The translations under genes and the position numbers were made by a program. Under the pieces are notes generated by a model, which ran no database searches, was not told the origin of the DNA, and saw only the letters and a program-made list of their open reading frames with translations. Source: Pseudomonas viridiflava (GTDB lineage Bacteria; Pseudomonadota; Gammaproteobacteria; Pseudomonadales; Pseudomonadaceae). Taken from it: a stretch of DNA of 64,000 bases. Positions 35,808 through 45,125 of the stretch are shown in pieces (the first letter of the stretch is position 1; every line of letters starts with the position of its first letter). The stretch covers positions 248,001 to 312,000 of the forward strand of contig NZ_UUON01000004.1 of NCBI RefSeq assembly GCF_900590885.1, written 5' to 3'.

Positions 35808-36935
35808 TCAGCGACGTTCGATTGGCACGAACTTGCGCTGCTCAACGCCGGTGTACTCGGCGCTTGGACGGATGATGCGGTTGTTGGCGCGCTGCTCGAA
35901 TACATGCGCGGCCCAGCCCGTCAGGCGCGAGCACACGAATATCGGCGTGAACAGCTTGGTCGGTATGCCCATGAAGTGGTACGCCGAGGCGTGGTAGAAG
36001 TCGGCGTTGGGGAACAGTTTCTTCTGCTCCCACATGGTCTTGTCGATGGCTTCCGAGACCGGGAACAGCACCTTGTCGCCCACTTCGTCGGCGAGCTTTT
36101 TCGACCAGCCCTTGATCACTTCATTGCGCGGGTCGCTGTCTTTATAGATCGCGTGGCCAAAGCCCATGATCTTGTCCTTGCGCGCCAGCATGCCGAGGGT
36201 GCCTTCGACGGCTTCTGCGGCCGAGCCGAAACGCTCGATCATTTCCATCGCCGCTTCGTTGGCGCCGCCGTGCAGCGGGCCGCGCAGCGAGCCAATGGCG
36301 GCGGTGACGCAGGAATACAGGTCGGACAGGGTCGAGGCACACACGCGCGCGGTAAAAGTCGAGGCGTTGAATTCGTGTTCGGCGTAGAGAATCAGCGACA
36401 CGTTCATGACTTTTTCATGCAGCGCGCTTGGTTTCTTGCCGTGCAGCAGATGCAGGAAGTGGCCGCCAATACTCGGCTCGTCGGTCACGCAGTCGATGCG
36501 TTTGCCGTCGTGGCTGAAGCGGTACCAGTAGCACATGATCGCCGGGAAGGCCGCGAGCAGGCGGTCGGTCACATCGCGTTGCACACTGAAGTCTTGCTCG
36601 GGCTCGATATTGCCCAGGAACGAGCAACCGGTGCGCATCACGTCCATCGGGTGGGCGTCGGCGGGGATGCGCTCCAGCACTTCTTTCAGCGCTTGCGGCA
36701 GGTCACGCAGCTTGCTCAGCTTGGCGCTGTAGTCAGCCAATTCGGTTTTTGTTGGCAGTTCGCCGTACAACAGCAGGTAGGCCACTTCCTCAAACTGCGC
36801 GTCGGCGGCCAGTTCACGCACGTCGTAGCCGCGATAGGTCAAGCCGGCACCGGCCTGGCCCACGGTGGACAGTGCGGTCTGCCCGGCCACCTGGCCACGC
36901 AGGCCGGCGCCACTCAATACTTTTGCTTCAGCCAT
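35808..36935 (-). CDS. prpC: 2-methylcitrate synthase
   Basis: Condenses propionyl-CoA with oxaloacetate. 375 residues, citrate-synthase fold of the short PrpC type. Motifs: GLTYRGYDVRELAADAQFEE, ASLSDLYSCVTAAIGSLRGP, HGGANEAAMEMIERF (catalytic His) and GFGHAIYKDSDPRNEVIKG with the second His; a catalytic Asp lies in the C-terminal third. Between prpB and acnD, same strand. The REP at 35745-35774 lies between it and acnD. Confidence 0.96.
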   Translation of the reverse strand: MAEAKVLSGAGLRGQVAGQTALSTVGQAGAGLTYRGYDVRELAADAQFEEVAYLLLYGELPTKTELADYSAKLSKLRDLPQALKEVLERIPADAHPMDVMRTGCSFLGNIEPEQDFSVQRDVTDRLLAAFPAIMCYWYRFSHDGKRIDCVTDEPSIGGHFLHLLHGKKPSALHEKVMNVSLILYAEHEFNASTFTARVCASTLSDLYSCVTAAIGSLRGPLHGGANEAAMEMIERFGSAAEAVEGTLGMLARKDKIMGFGHAIYKDSDPRNEVIKGWSKKLADEVGDKVLFPVSEAIDKTMWEQKKLFPNADFYHASAYHFMGIPTKLFTPIFVCSRLTGWAAHVFEQRANNRIIRPSAEYTGVEQRKFVPIERR

Positions 36936-36977
36936 GTTCGTTCTCCAATTTTGTAGTTATTCAGGGAGGCGTGTTCG

Positions 36978-37871
36978 TTACTTTTTCGCGGCGAACAGCG
37001 CGTCGAGCTTTTGCTCGAAGGTGTGGTAGTCGATGCGATCGTAAAGCTCCATGCGGGTTTGCATAGTGTCGATCACGTTCTGTTGGGTGCCGTCGCGACG
37101 GATCGCGGTGTAGACGTTCTCGGCGGCCTTGTTCATGGCGCGAAAGGCCGAGAGCGGGTACAGCACCAGGGAAACATCGGCAGATTTCAACTGTTCGGTG
37201 GTGTACAGCGGCGTCGAGCCGAACTCGGTGATATTGGCCAGGATCGGCGCTTTCACACGGGCGGCGAACAGCTTGTACATCTCAAGTTCGGTGATGGCTT
37301 CGGGGAACACCATGTCGGCACCGGCCTCGATGCACGCGGCGGCACGCTCCAGTGCAGACTCCAGGCCTTCGACGGCGAGGGCGTCGGTGCGCGCCATGAT
37401 CACGAAGCTGTCATCGGTGCGCGCGTCCACGGCGGCCTTGATGCGGTCGACCATTTCCTGCTGGGACACGATTTCCTTGTTCGGGCGATGACCGCAGCGC
37501 TTTGCGCCCACCTGGTCTTCGATATGGATGGCGGCGGCGCCGAACTTGATCATCGACTTGACCGTGCGCGCCACGTTGAAGGCCGAGGAGCCGAAACCGG
37601 TGTCCACATCCACCAGCAGCGGCAGGTCGCACACGTCGGTGATGCGGCGCACGTCGGTGAGCACGTCATCCAGGCCGGTGATGCCCAAGTCCGGCACGCC
37701 GAGGGAGCCGGCGGCCACGCCGCCGCCCGACAGGTAAATGGCCTTGAAGCCGGCGCGCTTGGCCAGCAGCGCATGGTTGGCGTTGATCGCGCCCACCACC
37801 TGCAAAGGGTGTTCGCTGGCAACGGCGTCACGGAAACGCTGGCCGGGTGTGCTTTTATTGTTAGAACTCAT
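36978..37871 (-). CDS. prpB: 2-methylisocitrate lyase
   Basis: Cleaves 2-methylisocitrate to pyruvate and succinate, the last step of the methylcitrate cycle. 297 residues, isocitrate-lyase superfamily barrel. The family motif [12 protein letters not shown] (about 123-134) carries the catalytic Cys; the metal site is near [15 protein letters not shown]. Its start overlaps the end of the GntR regulator gene by four bases, so regulator and enzymes share a transcript. Confidence 0.96.
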   Translation of the reverse strand: MSSNNKSTPGQRFRDAVASEHPLQVVGAINANHALLAKRAGFKAIYLSGGGVAAGSLGVPDLGITGLDDVLTDVRRITDVCDLPLLVDVDTGFGSSAFNVARTVKSMIKFGAAAIHIEDQVGAKRCGHRPNKEIVSQQEMVDRIKAAVDARTDDSFVIMARTDALAVEGLESALERAAACIEAGADMVFPEAITELEMYKLFAARVKAPILANITEFGSTPLYTTEQLKSADVSLVLYPLSAFRAMNKAAENVYTAIRRDGTQQNVIDTMQTRMELYDRIDYHTFEQKLDALFAAKK

Positions 37872-38581
37872 GACTCACCTCGTGATTGGGGAGCGCCGTC
37901 CGGGAAATGACGGGCAATGTTGCGTTTGGACGCGCCGATATGGCGGCGCATCAACAATTCGGCCAGTTCACCGTCGCGATCGGCAATCGCGTCCAGAATG
38001 CGGTGATGCTCGGCAAAAGCCTGGCGTGGACGATTGGGTGTGGCGGAGAACTGGATGCGGTACATGCGCACCAACTGGTACAGCTCGCCGCAAAGCATTT
38101 GGGTGAGGGTGCGGTTACCGGCGCCTTGAATTATCCGGTAATGAAAATCGAAGTCGCCTTCCTGCTGGTAGTAGCCGACGCCGGCCTGGAACGCGGCGTC
38201 GCGTTCGTGGGTGTGCAGCACTTGGCGCAATTCTTCGATTTCCGCATCGGTCATGCGCTCGGCGGCCAGGCGGCAGGCCATGCCTTCGAGGGATTCGCGG
38301 ATTTCGTAGAGTTCGATCAGCTCGGCGTGGCTCAACGACACCACTCGCGCGCCCACATGGGGCACGCGCACCAGCAGGCGCTGGCCTTCCAGGCGGTGGA
38401 TTGCCTCACGCAGCGGGCCACGGCTGATGCCGTAGGTGCGCGCCAGTTCCGGCTCGGAGATCTTGCTGCCGGGGGCGATCTCGCCCTTGACGATGGCGGC
38501 CTGGATACGCCGGAAGACGTTCTCGGACATGGTCTGGGAATCGTCTTGCGCCACCACTGGGGTTTCCAGTTGATCCAGCAT
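37868..38581 (-). CDS. GntR/FadR-family regulator of the methylcitrate operon
   Basis: 237 residues from [21 protein letters not shown]-terminal winged helix ([20 protein letters not shown] ... [20 protein letters not shown]) and C-terminal FCD effector domain (about 95-220; [30 protein letters not shown] with metal-binding His/Asp positions). It leads the operon and overlaps prpB. Two ATTGTCGACA sites lie upstream, one touching the start codon, which fits autoregulation. In other pseudomonads this regulator is called PrpR, though that name is also used for an unrelated sigma-54 activator. Confidence 0.9.
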   Translation of the reverse strand: MLDQLETPVVAQDDSQTMSENVFRRIQAAIVKGEIAPGSKISEPELARTYGISRGPLREAIHRLEGQRLLVRVPHVGARVVSLSHAELIELYEIRESLEGMACRLAAERMTDAEIEELRQVLHTHERDAAFQAGVGYYQQEGDFDFHYRIIQGAGNRTLTQMLCGELYQLVRMYRIQFSATPNRPRQAFAEHHRILDAIADRDGELAELLMRRHIGASKRNIARHFPDGAPQSRGES

Positions 38582-38593
38582 ATTGTCGACACC
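38582..38593. promoter_or_regulatory. Half-conserved GntR operator next to the regulator start
   Basis: ATTGTCGACACC shares ten bases with the perfect palindrome at 38655 and touches the regulator ATG, where binding would block transcript elongation or RNA polymerase. Confidence 0.5.
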
Positions 38594-38654
38594 TTTAAAA
38601 GCAATGCCGCAAAAACTAGCCAATCAGCCCCGCTTAGTCAAAGAATAAATCCAT

Positions 38655-38666
38655 ATTGTCGACAAT
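38655..38666. promoter_or_regulatory. GntR operator palindrome upstream of the prp operon
   Basis: ATTGTCGACAAT, a perfect 12-base palindrome of the GntR/FadR type, 74 bases upstream of the regulator start. With the second copy it suggests cooperative autorepression. Confidence 0.65.
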
Positions 38667-38853
38667 CGTCTAATAACCCTTGTTGCACTCTATCGGGGCA
38701 TGGCCGCCTGCCAGCGCTGGCGTCAGAAAAGCATCATGTTAGAATGCCCGCCGCTTTTGCCTGACATCATTGGATGAAACGGCGCACGAGGGAGTTTGCG
38801 CAGCAATGCCAGTCGCCTTGAATTGAACATCGCACTGCACCGCCTCAGGATCT

Positions 38854-39387
38854 ATGAGACTCAAGCCCTTCCCCCTGTTATGCCTACTGCTTGCACCGAG
38901 CCTCGGCGCTGCCGCCGAGAAGACCGTGTATGGCCTCAACGAATATGCGCAATTGGCCGGCATCGACCTTGAAGTAGCCGCCAAACTCGACACCGGCGCC
39001 AAGACCGCCTCCCTCAGCGCCCGTGATATCAAGCGCTTCAAGCGCAATGGCGAGTCCTGGGTGCGCTTCTACCTGGCCATCGACACCGCCCATTCCCACC
39101 CCATCGAACGCCCCCTGGCCCGCGTCAGCAAGATCAAACGCCGCGCCGGTGACTACGACCCCGATGAGGACAAGAACTACACCGCCCGTCCGGTGATTGC
39201 CCTGGATATCTGCATGGGCACGGCTTTACGCAGCATAGAAGTGAACTTGACCGACCGAAGTGCCTTCCAATACCCGCTGCTGATCGGCTCCGAAGCGCTG
39301 AAACGCTTTGATGCGCTGGTCGACCCCAGTCTTAAATACGCAGCAGGCAAACCCGCCTGCGCCGCCGACGCTCATACCGCCGAGTAA
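38854..39387 (+). CDS. Retropepsin-like (RimK-related 'zinc protease' family) secreted protein
   Basis: 177 residues with a signal peptide (MRLKPFPLLCLLLAPSLGA, cleavage before AEKTVYG). The domain belongs to the family annotated as ATP-dependent zinc protease (PF05618 type), but the visible motif is AKLDTGAKTASLSA, an aspartic-protease-like D-T-G-A. A conserved RPVIALDICMG and GSEALKRFD follow. It is the first gene of a three-gene set (six bases before the next). Periplasmic location is predicted from the signal. Enzymatic activity is not shown by the sequence alone. Confidence 0.75.
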   Translation: MRLKPFPLLCLLLAPSLGAAAEKTVYGLNEYAQLAGIDLEVAAKLDTGAKTASLSARDIKRFKRNGESWVRFYLAIDTAHSHPIERPLARVSKIKRRAGDYDPDEDKNYTARPVIALDICMGTALRSIEVNLTDRSAFQYPLLIGSEALKRFDALVDPSLKYAAGKPACAADAHTAE

Positions 39388-39392
39388 ACCGA

Positions 39393-40925
39393 ATGCGCTC
39401 TCTAACCCTGCACCTGAGAATCCTGATCGCCATCCTGGTGGTGTTGGGTATTTCGGTCACCGCCTACCAGATCTTCGTGCTTGGCATTCCCGTCACCGAA
39501 GACGCCACCGACGACTTGTGGAACATCGACGCCAAGGTCGAGTTCGTCGCCAACCCGAAAGACCCGGTAAAGATCCAGATGTTCGTGCCGCCCCTGAGCC
39601 GCGACTTTGTGAGCCTTAACGAGAGTTTTATCTCGAACAATTACGGCGTGAGCGTCAACCGCACCGACGGCAACCGCAAGGTCACCTGGTCGGCACGCCG
39701 CGCCAAGGGCAACCAGACCCTGTATTACCGCCTGGTGCTGACCAAGCGTTACAGCGGCGAGAAGGTCAAGGTCAAGGGCCCGACCTTCCGCGACAGCATC
39801 GCTGTGGAAGGCCCGGAAAAAATCGCCGCCGAGGCCCTGCTGGCGCCGATCCGCCAGCACTCGGCCGACGTCGAAACCTTCATCACCGAAGCGATCAAGC
39901 GCACTAACAACCTCAATGACGACAACGTGAAGCTGCTGCTGGCCGGCGACCCATCCACGCCGCACAAGGCCAAGATCGTTGAGTTGCTGCTGTCCATCGC
40001 CCATGTGCCGGTAGAAAAAGTCCACACCATCCGCCTGGTGGCCGACCAGCCGCAAACCCCGGAACTGTGGCTGCGCAGCTTCAATGGCAATGACTGGCTG
40101 TACTTCAACCCGGAAACCGGCGAACAGGGCCTGCCGGCCGACCGCCTGCTGTGGTGGACCGGCGATGAAAACCTGATCACCGTGGATGGCGGCAAGAAAG
40201 CCATGGTCACCTTCAGCCTCAACAACAGCGAAATGAATGCGATTCGCCTGGCCAAGCTGACCGACGAGAACACCGACGCCAACTTCCTCGAATACTCGCT
40301 GTACGGCCTGCCGCTGCAAACCCAGCAAACCTTTATGATCATGGTGATGATCCCGATTGGCGTGCTGGTGATTCTGATTCTGCGCAATCTGATCGGGCTG
40401 CAGACCCTGGGCACCTTCACCCCGGTGCTGATCGCCCTGGCGTTCCGAGAGACGCAGCTGGGCTTCGGGATTGTGCTGTTTACGATTATTACCGCGCTGG
40501 GCCTGTCGCTCAGGTCGTACCTGGAACATTTGAAGCTGCAGATGCTGCCAAGGCTGTCGGTGGTGCTGACCTTCGTGGTGGTGCTGATCGCGGCCATCAG
40601 CCTGTTCAGCCATAAACTCGGGCTGGAACGCGGGCTGTCAGTGGCGCTGTTCCCGATGGTGATCCTGACCATGACCATCGAACGCCTGTCGATCACCTGG
40701 GAAGAACGCGGCGCCAACCATGCGCTGAAAGTGGCGATCGGCACGCTGTTCGCCGCCTCCCTGGCACACATCATCATGAGCGTCCCGGAGCTGATCTACT
40801 TCGTATTCACCTTCCCGGCGATCCTGCTGATTCTGGTGGGCTTCATGCTGGCCATGGGTCGTTATCGCGGCTACCGCCTGACCGAACTGGTGCGTTTCAA
40901 GGCCTTCCTCAAGGCTGACTCGTAA
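39393..40925 (+). CDS. Inactive-transglutaminase-like protein fused to seven membrane helices
   Basis: 510 residues. One N-terminal membrane anchor (LHLRILIAILVVLGISVTAY), a periplasmic transglutaminase-like region to about 300, then a block of about seven membrane helices (FMIMVMIPIGVLVILILRNL, FGIVLFTIITALGLSLRSYL, LSVVLTFVVVLIAAISLFSH, FVFTFPAILLILVGFMLAMG). The Cys of a transglutaminase triad is not visible, matching the 'inactive' label of the family. Its stop overlaps the ATP-grasp gene by one base, so the two are tightly coupled. The function of this widespread gamma-proteobacterial module is not established to my knowledge. Confidence 0.8.
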   Translation: MRSLTLHLRILIAILVVLGISVTAYQIFVLGIPVTEDATDDLWNIDAKVEFVANPKDPVKIQMFVPPLSRDFVSLNESFISNNYGVSVNRTDGNRKVTWSARRAKGNQTLYYRLVLTKRYSGEKVKVKGPTFRDSIAVEGPEKIAAEALLAPIRQHSADVETFITEAIKRTNNLNDDNVKLLLAGDPSTPHKAKIVELLLSIAHVPVEKVHTIRLVADQPQTPELWLRSFNGNDWLYFNPETGEQGLPADRLLWWTGDENLITVDGGKKAMVTFSLNNSEMNAIRLAKLTDENTDANFLEYSLYGLPLQTQQTFMIMVMIPIGVLVILILRNLIGLQTLGTFTPVLIALAFRETQLGFGIVLFTIITALGLSLRSYLEHLKLQMLPRLSVVLTFVVVLIAAISLFSHKLGLERGLSVALFPMVILTMTIERLSITWEERGANHALKVAIGTLFAASLAHIIMSVPELIYFVFTFPAILLILVGFMLAMGRYRGYRLTELVRFKAFLKADS

Positions 40926-41911
40926 TGTTCGGCTTCTGGAAGACTTGGAAGGCCCTGGAAGCGCGGGGGATCATGGGCATCAACCGGCGTAACGCCGACT
41001 ATGTGCTCAAGTACAACAAGCGCAGCCTGTACCCGATTGTGGATGACAAGATCATCACCAAGGAACGGGCGATTGCCGCCGGCATCCATGTGCCGGAAAT
41101 GTACGGGGTCATTTCCACCGAGAAGGAAATCGACAAGCTCGACGAGATCCTCAAAGGGCGCAGTGACTTCGTGATCAAGCCGGCCCAGGGCGCCGGCGGT
41201 GACGGCATCCTGGTGGTCGCCGACCGTTTTGAAGGGCGCTACCGCACGGTGTCCGGCAAGCTCATCAGCCATGAAGAAATCGAGCATCAGATTTCCAGCA
41301 TCCTCACCGGCCTGTATTCCCTCGGTGGTCATCGCGACCGCGCGCTGATCGAGTACCGCGTGGTGCCCGACCAGATCTTCAAGAGCATCAGCTACGAAGG
41401 CGTTCCGGACATCCGCATCATCGTGTTGATGGGCTACCCGGTGATGGCCATGCTGCGCTTGCCGACCCGTCAGTCCGGCGGCAAGGCCAACCTGCACCAG
41501 GGTGCGATTGGCGTGGGCGTCGACCTGGCCACCGGCCTGACCCTGCGTGGCACCTGGCTGAACAACATCATCACCAAGCACCCCGACACCACCAACGCGG
41601 TGGATGGCGTGCAACTGCCCAACTGGGACGGTTTCATGAAACTCGCCGCCGGCTGCTATGAGCTGTGCGGCCTGGGTTACATCGGCGTGGACATGGTGCT
41701 GGACCAGGAAAAAGGCCCGCTGATCCTTGAGCTGAATGCGCGGCCGGGGCTGAATATCCAGATCGCCAACGACTGCGGCCTGACCTTGCGCACCCACGCC
41801 GTAGAAGCGCGACTGGAAGAACTGAAAGCCGCCGGCGTGACGGAAACCCCGGAAGAACGGGTGAAGTTCGTCCAGGAAATGTTCGGGCATATTCCTGCCG
41901 TAGAAGGTTGA
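40925..41911 (+). CDS. ATP-grasp ligase, alpha-L-glutamate ligase-like
   Basis: 328 residues, cytosolic. ATP-grasp fold: nucleotide lid DFVIKPAQGAGGDGILVV (about 82-98), and the metal-binding end DMVLDQEKGPLILELNARPG (about 257-275) with Glu-Asn at the catalytic site, as in RimK-type ligases. It should attach an amino acid (glutamate by family name) to an acceptor carboxylate. The acceptor may be in or on the partner membrane protein upstream; this is inference. The single-base overlap with the 7TM gene suggests a complex. Confidence 0.82.
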   Translation: MFGFWKTWKALEARGIMGINRRNADYVLKYNKRSLYPIVDDKIITKERAIAAGIHVPEMYGVISTEKEIDKLDEILKGRSDFVIKPAQGAGGDGILVVADRFEGRYRTVSGKLISHEEIEHQISSILTGLYSLGGHRDRALIEYRVVPDQIFKSISYEGVPDIRIIVLMGYPVMAMLRLPTRQSGGKANLHQGAIGVGVDLATGLTLRGTWLNNIITKHPDTTNAVDGVQLPNWDGFMKLAAGCYELCGLGYIGVDMVLDQEKGPLILELNARPGLNIQIANDCGLTLRTHAVEARLEELKAAGVTETPEERVKFVQEMFGHIPAVEG

Positions 41912-42010
41912 TTCGGTCTTCAATCTGTCTATCACCGACATCCCCCCTAGGACCAAATCTTACGGGGGACTACAATCCCCTCCCCCGCGTCTTGGCTGAT
42001 CCACCCCGCA

Positions 42011-43354
42011 ATGTCGACCTGTTCCGTACACCCGCTGCCCTACCGTGCCAACCCCGCCGAGTATTTTGCGGCGATCCGCCATGCGCCTGGCGCGGTGCTG
42101 CTCGACAGCGGCCGCCCGGCAGCCGAGCGCGGGCGTTACGACCTGCTCAGCGCCTGGCCGCAAGCGACGCTGACGGTAGAGACTGACGAAAGCGGTAGCG
42201 ATTTCCTGCAGCGATTACGGAAAAACCTGACGCAGCTGGGTGAAGCTGCAATCCCTCGTGGCCTGGAGTTGCCGTTTGCCGGCGGCCTGATCGGTTACCT
42301 GAGCTATGACTTTGGCCGCCACCTGGAGCACATGCCGCACCTGGCGGCGGACGATTTGCACTTGCCGGACGCGCGCCTGGGGCTCTACGCCTGGGCGCTG
42401 ATCACGGATCACCAGGCGCAGGCCAGCCAACTGGTATTTCACCCGACGCTGGCCGAGGGCGAACAGCAACGCTTGATCGCGCTGTTCAGCACTGCCGTTG
42501 TCGACACACCCGCGACCTTCAAACTGCAAGGCCCGATGGCACCGGACTTGACCGCCCAGGCGTATCAGCAGGCTATCGCCCGCATCCACGACTATATCCA
42601 GGCCGGCGATTGCTACCAGGTCAACTTTGCCCAGCGTTTCCGCGCGCCGTGCAGCGGCGATCCGTGGGCGGCCTATTGCGCGTTGCGCGAAGCCTGCCCC
42701 ACGCCGTTTTCCGGGTTCCAGAGCCTGCCGGATGACGGCGCGGTGCTGAGCCTGTCACCGGAGCGGTTTGCGCGTGTCAGCGAACGCCAGGTCGAAACCC
42801 GGCCGATCAAAGGCACCCGCCCGCGTGGCCTCACGCCGGAACAAGACGCCGCCAATGCCGCCGAACTCCTGGCCAGCCCCAAGGATCGCGCGGAAAACCT
42901 GATGATCGTCGACCTGCTGCGCAACGACCTCGGCCGCACCTGCCGCACCGGCTCGGTCAGCGTGCCGGAGCTGTTCAGCCTGGAAAGCTACCCCAACGTG
43001 CACCACCTGGTCAGCAGCGTCACCGGCGAACTGGCCGCCGACAAAGACGCCCTCGACCTGATCGCCGGCAGCTTCCCGGGCGGTTCCATCACCGGCGCGC
43101 CGAAGATCCGCGCCATGCAGATCATCGACGAGCTGGAACCGACGCGGCGCGGGCTGTACTGCGGTTCGCTGGTGTACCTGGACGTGCGCGGCGAGATGGA
43201 CAGTTCCATCGCCATCCGCAGCTTGCTGGTCAAGGATGGCCAGGTGTGCTGCTGGGGTGGCGGCGGGATCGTCGCGGACTCGCATTGGGAGGCGGAGTAT
43301 CAGGAGTCGCTGACCAAGGTGCGGGTGTTGTTACACACTTTGGAAAACCTGTAG
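42011..43354 (+). CDS. pabB: Aminodeoxychorismate synthase component I
   Basis: Makes 4-amino-4-deoxychorismate from chorismate and ammonia, for folate. 447 residues, chorismate-binding family; motifs IQAGDCYQVNFAQRF, SPERFARV, RPIKGTRPRG, LMIVDLLRNDLGR and GGSITGAPKIRAMQIIDELE (catalytic region). The N-terminal domain has the PabB-type LPFAGGLIGYLSYDFGR. Length and motifs fit PabB better than TrpE. A 99-base gap separates it from the ligase module. Confidence 0.93.
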   Translation: MSTCSVHPLPYRANPAEYFAAIRHAPGAVLLDSGRPAAERGRYDLLSAWPQATLTVETDESGSDFLQRLRKNLTQLGEAAIPRGLELPFAGGLIGYLSYDFGRHLEHMPHLAADDLHLPDARLGLYAWALITDHQAQASQLVFHPTLAEGEQQRLIALFSTAVVDTPATFKLQGPMAPDLTAQAYQQAIARIHDYIQAGDCYQVNFAQRFRAPCSGDPWAAYCALREACPTPFSGFQSLPDDGAVLSLSPERFARVSERQVETRPIKGTRPRGLTPEQDAANAAELLASPKDRAENLMIVDLLRNDLGRTCRTGSVSVPELFSLESYPNVHHLVSSVTGELAADKDALDLIAGSFPGGSITGAPKIRAMQIIDELEPTRRGLYCGSLVYLDVRGEMDSSIAIRSLLVKDGQVCCWGGGGIVADSHWEAEYQESLTKVRVLLHTLENL

Positions 43355-43581
43355 CTCCAGGCCAGTCCTGCCTTTGAGAGGCAGAGCCCGCGGCAAGAAA
43401 GAATCTGAATCAGAACGCGTGTGGACGGAGTGTGAGTTGGGCGATAGCGTCCGGCTCCTACCCGCCCAATGGCCGTCTGTGAAGGATCACATATGCGACT
43501 GCTGACTCATCAGGAATTGTTTCCGGGATTGCATCCCAATCCACCCGCCCCTATTATCTCCCATATTGGGAGGTTGAGCCG
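43355..43581. other. Intergenic region between pabB and higB
   Basis: 227 bases. Nothing gene-like seen apart from the higBA palindrome and its ribosome site at the right end. Confidence 0.5.
43558..43572. promoter_or_regulatory. Palindrome covering the higB ribosome site
   Basis: CTCCCA-TAT-TGGGAG, a perfect inverted repeat whose right arm is part of the Shine-Dalgarno sequence GGGAGG, ten bases before the higB ATG. A likely HigA/HigBA operator; as RNA the hairpin would also hide the ribosome site. Confidence 0.55.
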
Positions 43582-43884
43582 ATGCGAATAATCGCGTTAT
43601 CAACCTTACGAATATTTTGGGAAAGCCACCCCGCCCATACCGATGCCAAACCGGCCCTGGTCGAGTTGTATCGCCACATGGAGAAATCTACCTACCCGAC
43701 GCCGCAGGCACTCAAGGCGCAGCTCAGAACGGCGAGCATTCTCAAAGGCGGCAGGGTTGTTTTCAACGTGGGCGGCAACAAGTATCGGGTAGTCATGGCG
43801 ATCGATTACCAGCGGCAGCTCGGGTTCATACGTTTTGTGGGAACCCATGCGCAGTACGACTCAATCAACGCGGAGACCGTGTGA
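43582..43884 (+). CDS. higB: HigB-type mRNA interferase toxin
   Basis: 100 residues beginning MRIIALSTLRIFWESHP, the HigB_toxin family (RelE-like fold, cleaves translated mRNA on the ribosome). Further family segments: KAQLRTASILKGGRVVFNVGGNKYRVV and IRFVGTHAQYD with the C-terminal catalytic His/Tyr region. Toxin-first order and the TGA/ATG overlap (43884) with the antitoxin are typical of higBA. Transcription is probably repressed through the palindrome just upstream. Confidence 0.92.
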   Translation: MRIIALSTLRIFWESHPAHTDAKPALVELYRHMEKSTYPTPQALKAQLRTASILKGGRVVFNVGGNKYRVVMAIDYQRQLGFIRFVGTHAQYDSINAETV

Positions 43885-44240
43885 TGAACATCAAACCTAT
43901 TCACTCCCAGGAAGACCTGCTTGCCGCGTTGGCGCGCGTCGAACAGCTATGGGGAGCGGACATCGGTTCACCTGAAGGTGACGAGCTGGAAATTCTCGCC
44001 GTACTCATTGAGAAGTACGAGGCTGAACACTTTCCAATGCCCCCTTCCGATCCGGTGGAAGCGATCCGGTTTCGCATGGAGCAGCTCGGCCTGACCGCCC
44101 GCGACCTGGAGCCTTTTATCGGCACCAGTGGGCGGGTTTCAGAGGTGCTGAACCACAAGCGCAAGTTGAGCGTGGCGATGATCAAGCGGCTGCATGAAGG
44201 TTTGAGCATTCCCTACGAGCGGTTGCTGGCAGAGGGTTAA
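43884..44240 (+). CDS. higA: HigA-type antitoxin
   Basis: 118 residues. N-terminal half contacts the toxin (HSQEDLLAALARVEQLWG); the C-terminal half is a Xre-type helix-turn-helix (LGLTARDLEPFIGTSGRVSEVLNHKRKLS). It neutralises HigB and represses the pair. The ATG overlaps the higB stop by one base, ensuring co-translation. Followed closely by a REPIN. Confidence 0.92.
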   Translation: MNIKPIHSQEDLLAALARVEQLWGADIGSPEGDELEILAVLIEKYEAEHFPMPPSDPVEAIRFRMEQLGLTARDLEPFIGTSGRVSEVLNHKRKLSVAMIKRLHEGLSIPYERLLAEG

Positions 44241-44260
44241 GCGGTGGCTGGGCGGGTCTC

Positions 44261-44331
44261 ATCGGGGGCAAGCCCCCTCCCACACTTGATGTATTCACAA
44301 TTCAACATGTGGGAGGGGGCTTGCCCCCGAT
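44261..44331. repeat. REPIN (inverted REP pair)
   Basis: Left REP ATCGGGGGCAAGCCCC... and right REP in inverted order, separated by about 25 bases (TTGATGTATTCACAATTC), together forming a mobile two-REP unit of the kind spread by RAYT transposases. No RAYT gene is in the window. Confidence 0.85.
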
Positions 44332-44356
44332 AGGGCCATCACCATCACTGAATGAC

Positions 44357-44974
44357 TTACAGGCTCAACTGCCGATTCGACGCCTTAATGAACTCTTTCT
44401 TCAAATCCTCAAACGTATGCACCGCCGGGAACTGCGGGAACTCGCGAATCACGTTCTCCGGCGCATGGAACAGAATCCCACGGTCGGCCTCGCCAAGCAT
44501 GGTGGTGTCGTTGTAGGAGTCGCCGGCGGCGATCACTCGATAGTAAAGCGTCTTGAACGCCAGCACCGACTGACGCTTGGGGTCTTTCTGGCGCAGTTGG
44601 TAACTCACCACCCGGTCGCTTTCATCGGTGATCAGGCGGTGGCACAGCAGGGTCGGGAAGCCCAGTTGGCGCATCAACGGCTGGGAGAATTCGTAGAAGG
44701 TGTCGGACAGGATCACCACCTGGAAGCGCTCGCGCAGCCAGTTGACGAATTCGATGGCGCCGTCCAGCGGCTTGAGGGTGGCGATCACTTCCTGGATGTC
44801 GGCGAGCTTGAGGCCGTGCTCATCGAGGATGCGCAGGCGCTGCTTCATCAGCACGTCGTAGTCGGGAATGTCCCGGGTGGTGGCCCGCAAGGATTCAATA
44901 CCGGTTTTTTCGGCGAAGGCGATCCAGATTTCCGGAACCAGCACCCCTTCCAGGTCAAGACAGGCAATTTCCAC
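44357..44974 (-). CDS. thrH: ThrH, phosphoserine phosphatase / phosphoserine:homoserine phosphotransferase
   Basis: HAD-superfamily enzyme of 205 residues, MEIACLDLEGVLVPEIW, with the DxE/DxxG-type first motif DLEGVL, ILSDTFYEF, and GDSYNDTTML for Mg2+. ThrH is a Pseudomonas-type alternative to SerB that can also move phosphate from phosphoserine to homoserine. It reads away from cysH. Metabolically it touches serine and threonine supply. Length matches P. aeruginosa ThrH. Confidence 0.92.
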   Translation of the reverse strand: MEIACLDLEGVLVPEIWIAFAEKTGIESLRATTRDIPDYDVLMKQRLRILDEHGLKLADIQEVIATLKPLDGAIEFVNWLRERFQVVILSDTFYEFSQPLMRQLGFPTLLCHRLITDESDRVVSYQLRQKDPKRQSVLAFKTLYYRVIAAGDSYNDTTMLGEADRGILFHAPENVIREFPQFPAVHTFEDLKKEFIKASNRQLSL

Positions 44975-45125
44975 AAGACACTCCTATTGGATGTTGTTGG
45001 TTGAGCGAGCAAAAGGACTGCCGAACTCTAGCGATTCAAGCTCGCCGCCGCAACGCAGGGCGGATTTTGATACCATCGCTCCCCTATAGAGCGCTCAGCG
45101 CCACTGACCTGTAGGAACCGTCCTG

